Assembly: GCF_009498525.1 (NCBI RefSeq)
Contig: NZ_QSNT01000002.1
Coordinates: 868,001 to 932,000, forward strand
Reading direction: 5' to 3'
Length of the DNA: 64,000 nucleotides
Origin: Rhizobium sp. ICMP 5592
Lineage (GTDB): Bacteria > Pseudomonadota > Alphaproteobacteria > Rhizobiales > Rhizobiaceae
Shown piece by piece: positions 8,424-17,499 of this stretch (positions are counted from its first letter, which is position 1; each line of letters opens with the position of its first letter). The translations under genes were made by a program, and so were the position numbers. Below the pieces are notes generated by a model. The model ran no database searches and was not told the DNA's origin. It worked only from the letters and a program-made list of their open reading frames with translations.

Positions 8424-9095
8424 ATGGGTATTGTTGTGCAGGATGTTGCTCGGGTTTCGCAGGATGTGATCGACCGGTTGGCACATGCCGGGGTCGCGAC
8501 CGTGCACGAGGCACAGGGCCGCAAGGGCATGCTCGCCAGCTACATGCGTCCGATCTATGCCAGCGCCCAAATCGCCGGTTCGGCCGTGACCATATCGGCT
8601 CCTCCCGGAGACAACTGGATGCTGCATGTGGCTATCGAGCAGCTGAAGCAGGGTGATATTCTCGTTCTCGCGCCGACCTCACCCTGCGACAACGGCTATT
8701 TTGGCGATCTGCTTGCGACCTCGGCAATGGCGCGCGGATGCAAGGGCCTTATCATCGACGCCGGCGTCCGGGACATTCGCGATCTCACGCAGATGGGCTT
8801 TCCGGTCTGGTCGAAGGCGATATCGGCGCAGGGCACCGTCAAGGAGACGTTAGGCTCGGTCAACGTGCCGGTGGTCTGTGCGGGCGCCTATGTCGAGGCT
8901 GGCGATGTCATCATCGCCGATGATGACGGCGTCTGCGTCGTCAAGCGCGAGGAGGCGGAAGCCGTTATTGTCGCGGCGGAGACGCGCCTGGCCAACGAGG
9001 ATGCCAAGCGCAAGCGGCTTGCGGCCGGAGAACTCGGACTGGACATCTACGGAATGCGGCCGACGCTGCTCGCAAAGGGGCTGAAATATGTATGA
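8424..9095 (+). CDS. galC: 4-carboxy-4-hydroxy-2-oxoadipate aldolase / oxaloacetate decarboxylase (RraA fold)
   Basis: Class II aldolase of the RraA/HMG-CHA family, 223 residues, splitting 4-carboxy-4-hydroxy-2-oxoadipate to pyruvate and oxaloacetate. Visible family blocks are [19 protein letters not shown] near residue 74, [21 protein letters not shown] and the divalent-metal/substrate segment [18 protein letters not shown]. Start at 8424 has AAGGAGACGT directly upstream; the frame runs open back to 8304 inside the preceding gene. It overlaps galD by 8 bases. This enzyme joins the gallate and the protocatechuate 4,5-cleavage pathways, so by itself it does not fix the upper substrate. Confidence 0.87.
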   Translation: MGIVVQDVARVSQDVIDRLAHAGVATVHEAQGRKGMLASYMRPIYASAQIAGSAVTISAPPGDNWMLHVAIEQLKQGDILVLAPTSPCDNGYFGDLLATSAMARGCKGLIIDAGVRDIRDLTQMGFPVWSKAISAQGTVKETLGSVNVPVVCAGAYVEAGDVIIADDDGVCVVKREEAEAVIVAAETRLANEDAKRKRLAAGELGLDIYGMRPTLLAKGLKYV

Positions 9096-10143
9096 GGACG
9101 GTATCCCTTGCCTGTGGATGCGAGGGGGTACCTCCAAGGGCGCGTATTTCCTCGCCGAGCATCTCGCTGCGGCCCCCGCCGAACGCGACACGCTGCTGCT
9201 GAAAATCATGGGTTCGCCTGATCCCCGCCAGATCGACGGAATCGGTGGGGCCGATCCGCTGACGTCGAAGGTCGCCGTCCTGTCGGCTTCGACGCGCGCT
9301 GACGCCGATGTGGACTATCTGTTCCTTCAGGTCTTCGTGGACCAAGCGCTCGTCAGCGATGCGCAGGGATGCGGCAACATTCTTGCTGGCGTCGGTCCGG
9401 CGGCGATTGAGCGTGGTCTCGTCAAGTCGATCGACGGCATCACCGAGGTTCGCATCCACATGCTGAATTCCGGCGAGGTGGCGGTCGCACGGATAGAGAC
9501 GCCGGGCGGTCGTGTGAACTATGCCGGCGCCACCGAAATTGCCGGTGTTCCCGGCAGCCATGCCGCTGTCCCTTTGCTGTTCATGAACATCGCCGGTTCG
9601 ATGTGCGGCGCGCTGCTGCCGACCGGAAACGAGGTCGATGTCATCGACGGGATAGAGGCGACTTTGATCGATAACGGCATGCCCTGCGTCATCATGCGGG
9701 CCGCCGACTTCGGGCTGACGGGGGAGGAGACCCGCGAGGCGATCGAAGCCAATGCCGAGCTGAAGTCGCGGATCGAGGCCATCCGCCTGAAAGCTGGCCC
9801 GATGATGAACCTCGGCGATGTCAAAGCCGCTTCTGTGCCGAAGATGACCCTGGTGTCGGCCCCAAAGCACGGTGGCGCGATCTCGACTCGGAGCTTCATC
9901 CCGCACCGGGTTCATGCGTCTGTCGGCGTTCTTGCCGCCGTTACGGTTGCGACCGCGACGCGCTTGGCAGGTAGCCCCGCCGCGCAATTGGCGACGGCCC
10001 CGTCGGATGGGCGTTATCTGATCGAGCATCCGACCGGCGCGATGGAGGTCTTTCTGGATATTGGCGATGATGGTTCGATCAAGGGAGCGGGGACGGTCAG
10101 GACGGCACGGAAGCTGTTTGATGGCCGGGTCTTCGCGGGATGA
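9088..10143 (+). CDS. galD: 4-oxalomesaconate tautomerase, PrpF family (GalD-like)
   Basis: A 351-residue PrpF-fold isomerase. It should convert the keto to the enol form of 4-oxalomesaconate ahead of the GalB hydratase. It opens with [16 protein letters not shown], the PrpF/GalD start, and has [18 protein letters not shown] at about residues 92-109, where the Cys is the family's general base, and [20 protein letters not shown] near 266-285. The ATG overlaps the end of galC. A strong hairpin 75 bases after the stop closes the operon. PrpF proper (aconitate isomerase) is the alternative, but no methylcitrate genes are nearby. Confidence 0.85.
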   Translation: MYEDGIPCLWMRGGTSKGAYFLAEHLAAAPAERDTLLLKIMGSPDPRQIDGIGGADPLTSKVAVLSASTRADADVDYLFLQVFVDQALVSDAQGCGNILAGVGPAAIERGLVKSIDGITEVRIHMLNSGEVAVARIETPGGRVNYAGATEIAGVPGSHAAVPLLFMNIAGSMCGALLPTGNEVDVIDGIEATLIDNGMPCVIMRAADFGLTGEETREAIEANAELKSRIEAIRLKAGPMMNLGDVKAASVPKMTLVSAPKHGGAISTRSFIPHRVHASVGVLAAVTVATATRLAGSPAAQLATAPSDGRYLIEHPTGAMEVFLDIGDDGSIKGAGTVRTARKLFDGRVFAG

Positions 10144-10218
10144 TCCAGGCGGGGTCGAGCAGACGACGCGCTGACGACTAGAGTTCGGAATATCCGATTT
10201 GGATCGGTGTAGGATGAG

Positions 10219-10246
10219 ATGCCGGCGACCGCGAGGTTGCCGGCAT
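10219..10246 (+). terminator. Hairpin terminator of the gal-type operon
   Basis: ATGCCGGCGACC and GGTTGCCGGCAT form a 12-bp stem (one G-T pair) closed by a GCGA loop, a GNRA tetraloop. The run after it is only moderately T-rich (TTCCGTTTCC), so it may be a stabilising 3' end as well as a terminator. Confidence 0.6.
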
Positions 10247-10642
10247 TTCCGTTTCCGAAGCAGCGCAGTGAACGCCAGCGCCAATTTTCACGGCGACCGG
10301 AGTTCGCGTTTATGCGTGATCGCTACTGCTTTGGAAATAAGACCGCTGGCTATGGAAATCTGGGGAAACAATCCCGTCGAAATTTTGCTCTATATTTGAA
10401 ATATTACATGAATACCGAAATCCAATGCGGCCGATACGAGTGCATGCTCGATAAAAGGTGTGATAAGTATGCATTATTATCTCTGCGGTTTTGATTTTAT
10501 AATTTAGCTTATTAAAAATCAGCGCAAACCTTCTTCAAGGATTGTTGCGTCCGCCGTGGTAATTGTGGCACGTTACACTTCGGACAGTATTCGTGCGCTA
10601 TCTCGACATGCGTTCTGCGATATAGTCTCTGGAAGGGTTTTG
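10247..10642. other. AT-richer intergenic stretch without a convincing gene
   Basis: About 400 bases between the galD terminator and the glycosyltransferase. From about 10320 the sequence is clearly more AT-rich than the rest of the window (for example around 10380-10520). A 91-codon open frame at 10219-10494 starts inside the terminator hairpin, has no RBS and no family features. I see no tRNA, repeat pair or integrase remnant. Confidence 0.5.
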
Positions 10643-11647
10643 ATGAAAAACATTGCTGCCATTATCCCTTTTTTTCAACGCAAAGGCGGCTTTCTGACTG
10701 CGGCTGTACAGTCCATTGTTGATCAAAGACTGCCGGATGACGTCAGGGTTCATATCCTGATCGTGAACGACGAATCCCCCATAGATCCGCTGTCTGAAAT
10801 TTCACATCTGGAGTTTCCGGCTAATGTCAGTTTTGAAATAATAGCGCAGCAGAATGCCGGCCCGGCAGCGGCCAGAAACAACGCGCTTGATGCTGTTCCG
10901 GCGGAGACGGAGTTTGTCGCCTTTCTTGATTCCGATGATGTCTGGTTTGAAGATCATCTCAGGACGGCCGTGCGGGCGCTTGGCGACGAAGGCGTGTTCT
11001 ACTTCAGCGACAATTATGAAGACAGGCCTGTCACGACTTTTGAGAAAACCAAGTATTTCAGCCGGGCCGCCAGTGCTGGCGATTGGGAGATTGTCGAGCC
11101 CGCTTTAAATATCTTCCAGTTCAAGCCGCGATTGGCGTTCAAGGCCTTTATCAGAGAATATATTTCGCAGACCTCCACCGTTGTTTACAGATTTTCCAAA
11201 TTCAAGGATCTGCGGTTCGATTCCGATCTGCGCTATTCCGGTGAGGATTATTTCTTCTGGCTTTTGATCGCCAATAGCGGATCGCCGGTGACGTTTTCGA
11301 GCAATGTGAACGGGGATCGGGACAAGGGCGTCTCCGTTTATCGCGACGCTTATTCCTGGGACAGCCCGAAGGTTCTGGTTCGCCTGCTTGGCAATCTCCT
11401 GTTCTGGAAAAGGGTAGCCGCCAGTTTCACGCTCGACGATGACGACAGGCAGATTCTGGACGAGCATATCAACAAGACGAGAATGGGTATCTCCTATCTC
11501 ATCATGCGCAACGGTCGCCGAGATCGTGCCAAGAGCGTCGGGGCCATCTTCAGCTTTTTGAAAATGGACCCGCTCGGCATCGCGCAAAGCCCGGCCTTGA
11601 TCATGAAGGCTATCGGCCTTGCCAGGAAGGGCCTTTTGGAGTTCTAG
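10643..11647 (+). CDS. Glycosyltransferase family 2
   Basis: A 334-residue GT-A fold enzyme, likely transferring a sugar from a nucleotide donor to a surface glycan at the inner membrane. The N-terminal strand AAIIPFFQRKGGFLTAAVQS, the VNDES segment, NAGPAAARNNALD and FLDSDDVW with the metal-binding DxD are the GT2 hallmarks, all in the first 115 residues. ATG 10643 follows GGAAGGG; an in-frame GTG at 10556 would add 29 unconserved residues. No other polysaccharide gene adjoins it and its base composition is a little more AT-rich than its neighbours, so it may be a recent arrival. The acceptor cannot be told. Confidence 0.85.
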   Translation: MKNIAAIIPFFQRKGGFLTAAVQSIVDQRLPDDVRVHILIVNDESPIDPLSEISHLEFPANVSFEIIAQQNAGPAAARNNALDAVPAETEFVAFLDSDDVWFEDHLRTAVRALGDEGVFYFSDNYEDRPVTTFEKTKYFSRAASAGDWEIVEPALNIFQFKPRLAFKAFIREYISQTSTVVYRFSKFKDLRFDSDLRYSGEDYFFWLLIANSGSPVTFSSNVNGDRDKGVSVYRDAYSWDSPKVLVRLLGNLLFWKRVAASFTLDDDDRQILDEHINKTRMGISYLIMRNGRRDRAKSVGAIFSFLKMDPLGIAQSPALIMKAIGLARKGLLEF

Positions 11648-11836
11648 GCCGGACCCTCACTCTCACGGCGCCGATCGGAGAAGCCTCTTCATCTCGCGAA
11701 GTTGACTTACATCCAGGGCCATTTTTATTTACGAATAGGCCCGAAGCTATCCGTCGTCGTTTCGCGCCTTGACCGCCATGCATTCCGCGAGGTCCCAGAT
11801 AGCCTTCATCTTTGAACAAGGGGAAGGAGATCGCTG

Positions 11837-12673
11837 ATGGATATCGGAGTCATTGGGGCCGGTGCGATGGGAAGCGCCATCGCGGGGCGGTTGGTCGAGG
11901 GTGGCGCTCACGTTCTCACTTATGTTGAAGGCCGCTCACCAGCGACCATAGAGCGGGCCAGGGCGGTGGGCATGAAGGCCGTCGGGCTGGATCGCCTTGT
12001 CGAGGCCGACATCATCCTCTCCATCGTTCCGCCCGCGGAGGCCATTGGCGTGGCCGAGCTTCTGTCCACCGCATTGCGACGCCTTGGCAGGACGACCACA
12101 TTCATAGACTGCAATGCGATCTCGCCGAAGACGATGGCGCAGGTTGCATCGGTCTTCGGTGCCGATCGTGGCGATGTGCTGGACGGATCCATCATTGGTG
12201 CGCCGCCGAAGCCCGGCCAGAAAGGTCCCAAGCTTTACATCAGCGGCGATGCCGCAAACAGGAGCGGCGTGCTTGCGGACCATGGGCTTCAGGTGCGCCG
12301 GATCGATGGAGGGATCGGGGCCTCGTCGGCACTGAAGATGTGCTATGCCGGCATCAACAAAGGCGTTACGGGCCTCGGCACCGCCATGCTGCTTGCCGCG
12401 ATCAGGTCCGGAGCGGATGAGGGCCTGAAACGGGAACTCGAAGAAAGTCAGTCCGACCTTGACCGCAAGTTTGCCCAGAGCATTCCGGACATGTATCCGA
12501 AAGCCTATCGCTGGGTTGCGGAAATGGAAGAGATCGCCGAGTTCCTGGGCGAGGACGATCCCGCCGCCTTGATCTTCAAGGGCATGGCCGGCCTCTATCG
12601 CAAGATGGCCGACGACCGCGAGGCCGGCGGTATGCTTGCCGGCGAATTGGATCGGCTCAACGGCGGTGCTTGA
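11837..12673 (+). CDS. NAD(P)-dependent oxidoreductase, DUF1932, second copy
   Basis: A 278-residue paralogue of the dehydrogenase at 773-1657. The Rossmann motif GAGAMGSAIAG is at residues 7-17, FIDCNAISPKT follows the same pattern as LDCNSCSPSTK in the first copy, and SSALKMCYAGINKG carries the presumed catalytic Lys. GGAAGGAG precedes the ATG. It stands alone between the glycosyltransferase and folA. An imperfect ATA-N10-TAT dyad at 11735-11750 lies about 87 bases upstream. A shared role with the gal-type island is plausible but unproven. Confidence 0.82.
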   Translation: MDIGVIGAGAMGSAIAGRLVEGGAHVLTYVEGRSPATIERARAVGMKAVGLDRLVEADIILSIVPPAEAIGVAELLSTALRRLGRTTTFIDCNAISPKTMAQVASVFGADRGDVLDGSIIGAPPKPGQKGPKLYISGDAANRSGVLADHGLQVRRIDGGIGASSALKMCYAGINKGVTGLGTAMLLAAIRSGADEGLKRELEESQSDLDRKFAQSIPDMYPKAYRWVAEMEEIAEFLGEDDPAALIFKGMAGLYRKMADDREAGGMLAGELDRLNGGA

Positions 12674-12781
12674 GGTTTTGGCAGAACCGACATTTTTGCC
12701 TGCATAGCCACGGATATCAGCTTGCAAGGCGGTGAGCCCGACGCGCATATGAGGCTGTCGATCGTCGAGCGAGGGAGAAGG

Positions 12782-13300
12782 ATGAGCGAACCAATCAAAA
12801 CCATCGTCGTTGCCGTATCGCGCAACGGCATTATCGGCCGCGACGGCGATATGCCCTGGCGGCTGTCGTCCGACCTCAAGCGCTTCAAGGTCCTTACGCT
12901 CGGTAAACCCGTTATCATGGGGCGCAAGACGTTTCAGTCGATCGGCAAGCCGTTGCCGGGCCGTCCGAACGTGGTGATCACGCGCGATAGCGGCTTTTCG
13001 GCCGAAGGCGTGACGGTCGTGCACTCGCTGGATGATGCCATCGATGTCGCGGCGCGTCTTGCCGCGGAAAGCGGCGTGGATGAGATCTGCATCCTCGGCG
13101 GCGGCGAGATCTATCGGCAGGCGATGGATTATGCCGACCGGTTGTTGATCACGCATGTCGAGGCCGATGTGGATGGCGATACCTCATTTCCGGCCATCGA
13201 TCCGGCCCTATGGCAGGTCGATAGCGAGCTTGCCGTGCCGGCGGGTGAGAGGGATAATTATCCGACACGCTTTGTCAGCTATTTCAGACGGAGAGCCTAA
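12782..13300 (+). CDS. folA: Dihydrofolate reductase
   Basis: Reduces dihydrofolate to tetrahydrofolate with NADPH. The 172-residue length is normal. MPWRLSSDLKRFK, with the catalytic acidic residue Asp in the LSSDL helix, VIMGRKTFQSIGKPLPGR for NADPH binding, and GGGEIYRQAMDYADRL are classic DHFR blocks. ATG 12782 follows GAGGGAGAAGG. In related genomes folA precedes hflK, as here. Its usual upstream partner thyA is not in the window; the DUF1932 gene occupies that place. Confidence 0.95.
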   Translation: MSEPIKTIVVAVSRNGIIGRDGDMPWRLSSDLKRFKVLTLGKPVIMGRKTFQSIGKPLPGRPNVVITRDSGFSAEGVTVVHSLDDAIDVAARLAAESGVDEICILGGGEIYRQAMDYADRLLITHVEADVDGDTSFPAIDPALWQVDSELAVPAGERDNYPTRFVSYFRRRA

Positions 13301-13358
13301 ATCCTTCAGGCGGAATTCAATTATTTTCCAATAAATCCGCCTAACTTCCTGAAGTTGC

Positions 13359-13387
13359 GTTGAAAGCAGGTGCGTCGATACCTATAA
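13359..13387 (+). promoter_or_regulatory. Promoter upstream of hflK
   Basis: GTTGAA at 13359-13364 and CTATAA at 13382-13387 are separated by 17 bases, matching the rhizobial vegetative form CTTGAC-N17-CTATAT. It would start transcription near 13394, about 83 bases before hflK. Confidence 0.55.
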
Positions 13388-13476
13388 CGGGGACAATCGC
13401 CGCAACTTGTGGATTTCGCACTGCGAATGACAAAGTTTAGCGCGATGACTGGGAGTCCACTAACAAAGAGGTTTTG

Positions 13477-14604
13477 ATGCCCTGGAGCAATCAGAATGGC
13501 GGCGGCGGCCCGTGGGGCGGCGGCGGCGGAGGCGGAGGAAATAATCAAGGGCCGTGGGGGCAGGGACCGAACCGGCCGCGTGGAAGCGGCAGCGGCGGAC
13601 CACCCGACCTTGAGGACATTATTCGTCGTGGCCAGGACCGGCTAAAGGGGCTCGTGCCCGGCGGTTTCAATGGCGGTGCTTTTCTTATTGTCGCGGCGGT
13701 CATTGCCGTTTTCTGGCTTATTCAGTGCGTCTATACGGTTCAGCCGGATGAACGTGGCGTTGAATTGCGGTTCGGCAAGCCGCGCGCCGAGGTGTCCATG
13801 CCTGGCCTGCATTTCCATTTCTGGCCGATGGATCGCGTCGAAATTGCCAAGGTTACCGAGCAGCAGCGCAACATCGGCGGGCGTTCGGGTTCCGGCTCCA
13901 ACGCCGGTCTGATGCTGACGGGCGACCAGAACATCGTCAATGTTCAGTTCTCGGTGCTCTATACCGTCACCAATCCGCAGGCCTATCTTTTCGAAGTTGA
14001 AAGCCCCGACGAGACGCTGCAGCAGGTCGCCGAAAGCGCCATGCGCGAAGTGGTCGGTCGTCGTCCCGCACAGGACATCTACCGCGACAATCGTCAGCAG
14101 GTCGCTGTCGAGGTGAGAAACATCATTCAGGACACGATGGATCGCTATAGTGCCGGCATTTCCATCAATGCCGTGCCGATCGAGGACGTGTCGCCGCCGC
14201 GCGAAGTGGCCGATGCCTTCGACGAAGTGCAGCGCGCCGAGCAGAACGAAGACCAGCAGGTACAAGAGGCGAACCAATACGCCAACCAGAAGCTGGGTCA
14301 GGCCCGTGGTGGTGCTGCCCAGATTCGCGAAGAGGCTGCCGCCTACAAGGATCGTGTCGTCAAGGAAGCTCAGGGTGAGGCGCAGCGTTTCATCTCGATC
14401 TACGACGAATACGTCAAGGCGCCGGATGTGACCCGCAAGCGGTTGTTCCTCGAAACCATGGAGTCCGTTATCGGCAATTCCAACAGCATCATCATCGATG
14501 ACAAGCAGAGCGTCTTGCCCTACTTGCCGCTGAATGATCTCGGCAAGTCCACGACGCAGACGGGCGGCAAGCCTGCGACTGCAGTTCAGCCGGAGGCCAA
14601 ATAA
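13477..14604 (+). CDS. hflK: Membrane protease regulator HflK
   Basis: Subunit of the HflKC complex that encloses and modulates the FtsH protease in the inner membrane. The 375-residue protein has a Gly/Asn/Pro-rich N-terminus (residues 4-48), one membrane helix near 63-83, then a SPFH/band 7 domain starting VQPDERGVELRFGK and a long charged helix at about 240-300. ATG 13477 is chosen with AAAGAGG upstream rather than the TTG three bases earlier. Its stop shares a base with hflC, as usual for this operon. Confidence 0.95.
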   Translation: MPWSNQNGGGGPWGGGGGGGGNNQGPWGQGPNRPRGSGSGGPPDLEDIIRRGQDRLKGLVPGGFNGGAFLIVAAVIAVFWLIQCVYTVQPDERGVELRFGKPRAEVSMPGLHFHFWPMDRVEIAKVTEQQRNIGGRSGSGSNAGLMLTGDQNIVNVQFSVLYTVTNPQAYLFEVESPDETLQQVAESAMREVVGRRPAQDIYRDNRQQVAVEVRNIIQDTMDRYSAGISINAVPIEDVSPPREVADAFDEVQRAEQNEDQQVQEANQYANQKLGQARGGAAQIREEAAAYKDRVVKEAQGEAQRFISIYDEYVKAPDVTRKRLFLETMESVIGNSNSIIIDDKQSVLPYLPLNDLGKSTTQTGGKPATAVQPEAK

Positions 14605-15518
14605 TGACGTCCAGCCGTTTGCCAACCATTCTCATCGCGCTCGCGGTGCTGCTGCTGATCGTTTATTCCTCGGTTTTCGTGGTCAATGCCCGCGAGCAGG
14701 CGATCGTTCTGCGCTTCGGCCAGATCCGTGAAGTCAAGACCGAGCCCGGCCTCTATTTCAAACTGCCCTTTGCCTTCATGGATGCCGATCGGGTGCAGTA
14801 TATCCAGGATCAGGAACTGCGCTTCGATCTGGACAATATCCGTGTCCAGGTTTCGGGCGGCAAGTTCTATGAAGTCGATGCCTTTGTCGTCTACAGGATC
14901 ACCGACGCGCGGAAATTCCGCGAGACGGTATCGGGTGATCGCGATGCGGCGGAATCACGCCTCAGAACCCGCCTCGATGCGTCGCTGCGCCGAGTCTACG
15001 GTCTGCGCGGTTTCGAAGCGGCTCTGTCCGAAGAGCGCGCCTCCATGATGACGGAAGTGCGTGACGACCTGCATCGCGATGCGGAGACCCTCGGTCTCAA
15101 CATCGAGGATGTTCGCATTCGCCGCACCGACCTGACCCAGGAAGTGTCGCAGCAGACCTACGACCGCATGAAGGCCGAACGTCTGGCGGAAGCAGAACTA
15201 ATCCGCGCCCGGGGTAACGAAGAAGGCCAGCGCCGCCGTGCCGTCGCCGACCGTCAGGTCGTCGAGATCCTCGCGGATGCGCAGAAGGATTCGGAAATCC
15301 TGCGCGGCGAAGGCGAAGCCGAACGCAACGGCATCTTTGCCGATGCTTCCACGCGCGATCCGAGCTTCTACGAGTTCTATCGCTCGATGGCGGCCTATCG
15401 GGCGTCGTTCGGCTCTGGCGGCAAGACGCTGGTGCTGCCGCCGAACCAGTCGGAATTCTTCAAGTATTTCGACAGTTCGACCGGCTCTGCTGCCACGTCG
15501 GCACCGGCCAAGCCGTGA
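14604..15518 (+). CDS. hflC: Membrane protease regulator HflC
   Basis: Partner of HflK in the FtsH-associated SPFH ring. The 304-residue protein has one N-terminal membrane helix (LPTILIALAVLLLIVYSSVF) and an SPFH domain starting NAREQAIVLRFGQI, then a helix rich in Ala, Arg and Glu near 195-250 (AERLAEAELIRARGNEEGQR). It starts at the hflK stop (TAATG), so translation is coupled. A strong terminator follows, separating it from the degP-like gene. Confidence 0.95.
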   Translation: MTSSRLPTILIALAVLLLIVYSSVFVVNAREQAIVLRFGQIREVKTEPGLYFKLPFAFMDADRVQYIQDQELRFDLDNIRVQVSGGKFYEVDAFVVYRITDARKFRETVSGDRDAAESRLRTRLDASLRRVYGLRGFEAALSEERASMMTEVRDDLHRDAETLGLNIEDVRIRRTDLTQEVSQQTYDRMKAERLAEAELIRARGNEEGQRRRAVADRQVVEILADAQKDSEILRGEGEAERNGIFADASTRDPSFYEFYRSMAAYRASFGSGGKTLVLPPNQSEFFKYFDSSTGSAATSAPAKP

Positions 15519-15564
15519 ACGGTGAAGCTCGCGAATTGGCGAGCGACATATAGCTGAAATTCGA

Positions 15565-15595
15565 GGGGCTGCCGGTTGGCGGCCCCTTGTTTTTT
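15565..15595 (+). terminator. Rho-independent terminator after hflC
   Basis: GGGGCTGCC, loop GGTT, GGCGGCCCC (one G-T pair) then TTGTTTTTT. Confidence 0.85.
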
Positions 15596-15735
15596 GTGGA
15601 ACCGTCTCGGCTTTACCATGATTGCAAAGGGTGGACCGAGGCACGGGGATATCGCAAAAAGGTGATTACACGCTTCATCATTCCGCCTTATGGTGATGCT
15701 TATACAAGATTTCCCTTTCTCGATGAGGATGCCTG

Positions 15736-17496
15736 ATGGCCTTGACCATTCGCCTGTCTTTCAGACGTTCGTTCGCTCTTCTGGCCAGCGTGGCTCTGAT
15801 TGCGGGTCCCGTTCTGGGCAATGTCGAACAGGCGCGTGCGCAGACGGCACAGACGCCCCCGACCGTCGATAATCAGGCGCCGGCGGCAGCGACCAATCCG
15901 GCTCAGGCCCCAACGGGCGGTTCGACCGCGCCGGCGACCAATCCAGCGGCGGCACCCGCCATTGCCGGAAACCCGGCGATGAATGCCGGTCCGGCTTCTG
16001 TTGCCGATCTCGCATCCGGCCTGCTCGATGCCGTGGTCAATATCTCGACCTCGCAGAAGGTCAAGGACCAGGGCGATGGTCCGGCAAACCCCAAGGTGCC
16101 CGACAATTCGCCGTTCCAGGATTTCTTCAACGACTTCTTCAAGAACCGCAACAACGACAACAGCAACCGCAAGGTCAGCTCGCTCGGTTCCGGCTTCGTC
16201 ATCGATCCCACGGGCTATATCGTCACCAACAATCACGTCATCGAAGGCGCAGATGATATCGAGGTGATCTTCCCGAACGGCAACAAGCTGAAGGCACGAC
16301 TGATCGGTACGGATACCAAGACCGACCTTTCCGTGCTCAAGGTGGAGTCGAAGCGGCCGCTAGTGTCAGTGAAGTTCGGCGATTCCGCCAAGATGCGGAT
16401 CGGCGATTGGGTGATGGCCATCGGCAATCCCTTCGGCCTCGGCGGCTCGGTGACGGTCGGCATCGTCTCGGCGCGCGGCCGCAACATCAATGCCGGACCC
16501 TATGACAATTTCATCCAGACGGATGCGGCGATCAACAAGGGCAACTCCGGTGGCCCGCTCTTCAACATGAAGGGCGAGGTGATCGGCATCAATACGGCGA
16601 TCATTTCACCGAGCGGCGGCTCTATCGGCATCGGCTTCGCCGTGCCGTCCGAGCTGGCCGAGGGCGTCGTCAAGCAGCTCATGGATTTCGGCGAAACCCG
16701 ACGCGGCTGGCTTGGCGTGCGTATTCAGCCGGTGACCGACGATGTTGCCAACAGTCTCGGCCTCGATGGTGCCAAGGGTGCGCTGGTGGCCGGTGTCATC
16801 AAGGGCGGTCCCGTCGACAACGGTTCGATCAAGGCCGGCGATGTCATCCTGAAATTCGACGGCAAGGACGTGGACGAGATGCGTGATCTTCCGCGCGTCG
16901 TCGCCGAAAGCCCGGTGGGTAAGGCCGTCGACGTGGTTATCATGCGCGATGGCAAGCAACAGACCGTCAAGGTCACGCTCGGCCGGCTCGAGGACAGCGA
17001 TCAGGCCGCCGCGGCAAGCAGCGACAAGAGCGGGGGCGACGAGAAGAACAAGACCCCGAAGCTCGCGCCGGACGACAATGGCAGCGGCAGCAATGATGGT
17101 GTCATCAATCCCGGCGGGGGTGACGATAGTGACGACGGCATGGACGGTCAGGACCAGGGCGGTGACCAGCAACCGCAGGCACCGCAGCAGCTGGCTGCCC
17201 AGAGCGTGCTTGGTATGAAGCTCGCAACGCTGAACGCCGAAAACCGCAAGAGCTTCGGCATCGCCGACAGTGTCGATGGTGTCGTCATCACCGAGGTTGC
17301 GTCGGGTTCGGCCGCGGCCGAGAAAGGGCTGAAGCCCGGCGATGTCGTCGTGGAAGTGGCGCAGGAGTTCGTGCAGACGCCGACCGCAGCCTCGGAAAAA
17401 GTCGCGTCCCTGAAGCGGGAAGGCCGGCGCAATGCGCAGTTGATGATCGCATCTCCGAGTGGCGACCTGCGTTTCATCGCCGTGGCGCTGGAATAG
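15736..17496 (+). CDS. Do-type periplasmic serine protease (DegP/MucD family)
   Basis: Periplasmic quality-control protease of 586 residues. The signal peptide covers about residues 1-36 (RRSFALLASVALIAGPVLG). A Pro/Ala-rich segment of about 50 residues follows, then the trypsin-like domain with His167 (NNHVIEG), Asp197 (TDLSVLKV) and Ser271 (GNSGGPLF). PDZ1 is at about 305-405. A linker rich in Gly, Asp and Gln, about 60 residues, precedes PDZ2 at about 490-580. The long acidic linker is the main departure from E. coli DegP. No stress-promoter could be assigned with confidence in the 140 bases upstream. Confidence 0.93.
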   Translation: MALTIRLSFRRSFALLASVALIAGPVLGNVEQARAQTAQTPPTVDNQAPAAATNPAQAPTGGSTAPATNPAAAPAIAGNPAMNAGPASVADLASGLLDAVVNISTSQKVKDQGDGPANPKVPDNSPFQDFFNDFFKNRNNDNSNRKVSSLGSGFVIDPTGYIVTNNHVIEGADDIEVIFPNGNKLKARLIGTDTKTDLSVLKVESKRPLVSVKFGDSAKMRIGDWVMAIGNPFGLGGSVTVGIVSARGRNINAGPYDNFIQTDAAINKGNSGGPLFNMKGEVIGINTAIISPSGGSIGIGFAVPSELAEGVVKQLMDFGETRRGWLGVRIQPVTDDVANSLGLDGAKGALVAGVIKGGPVDNGSIKAGDVILKFDGKDVDEMRDLPRVVAESPVGKAVDVVIMRDGKQQTVKVTLGRLEDSDQAAAASSDKSGGDEKNKTPKLAPDDNGSGSNDGVINPGGGDDSDDGMDGQDQGGDQQPQAPQQLAAQSVLGMKLATLNAENRKSFGIADSVDGVVITEVASGSAAAEKGLKPGDVVVEVAQEFVQTPTAASEKVASLKREGRRNAQLMIASPSGDLRFIAVALE

Positions 17497-17499
17497 TCG

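Noticed and set aside
10219-10494. 91-codon open frame after galD
   Set aside because: It starts inside a terminator hairpin, has no RBS and an unlikely composition.
11735-11750. Fourth LysR box upstream of the second DUF1932 gene
   Set aside because: The spacing is N10 instead of N9 and one half-site is imperfect, so it is kept only as a lead, not annotated.
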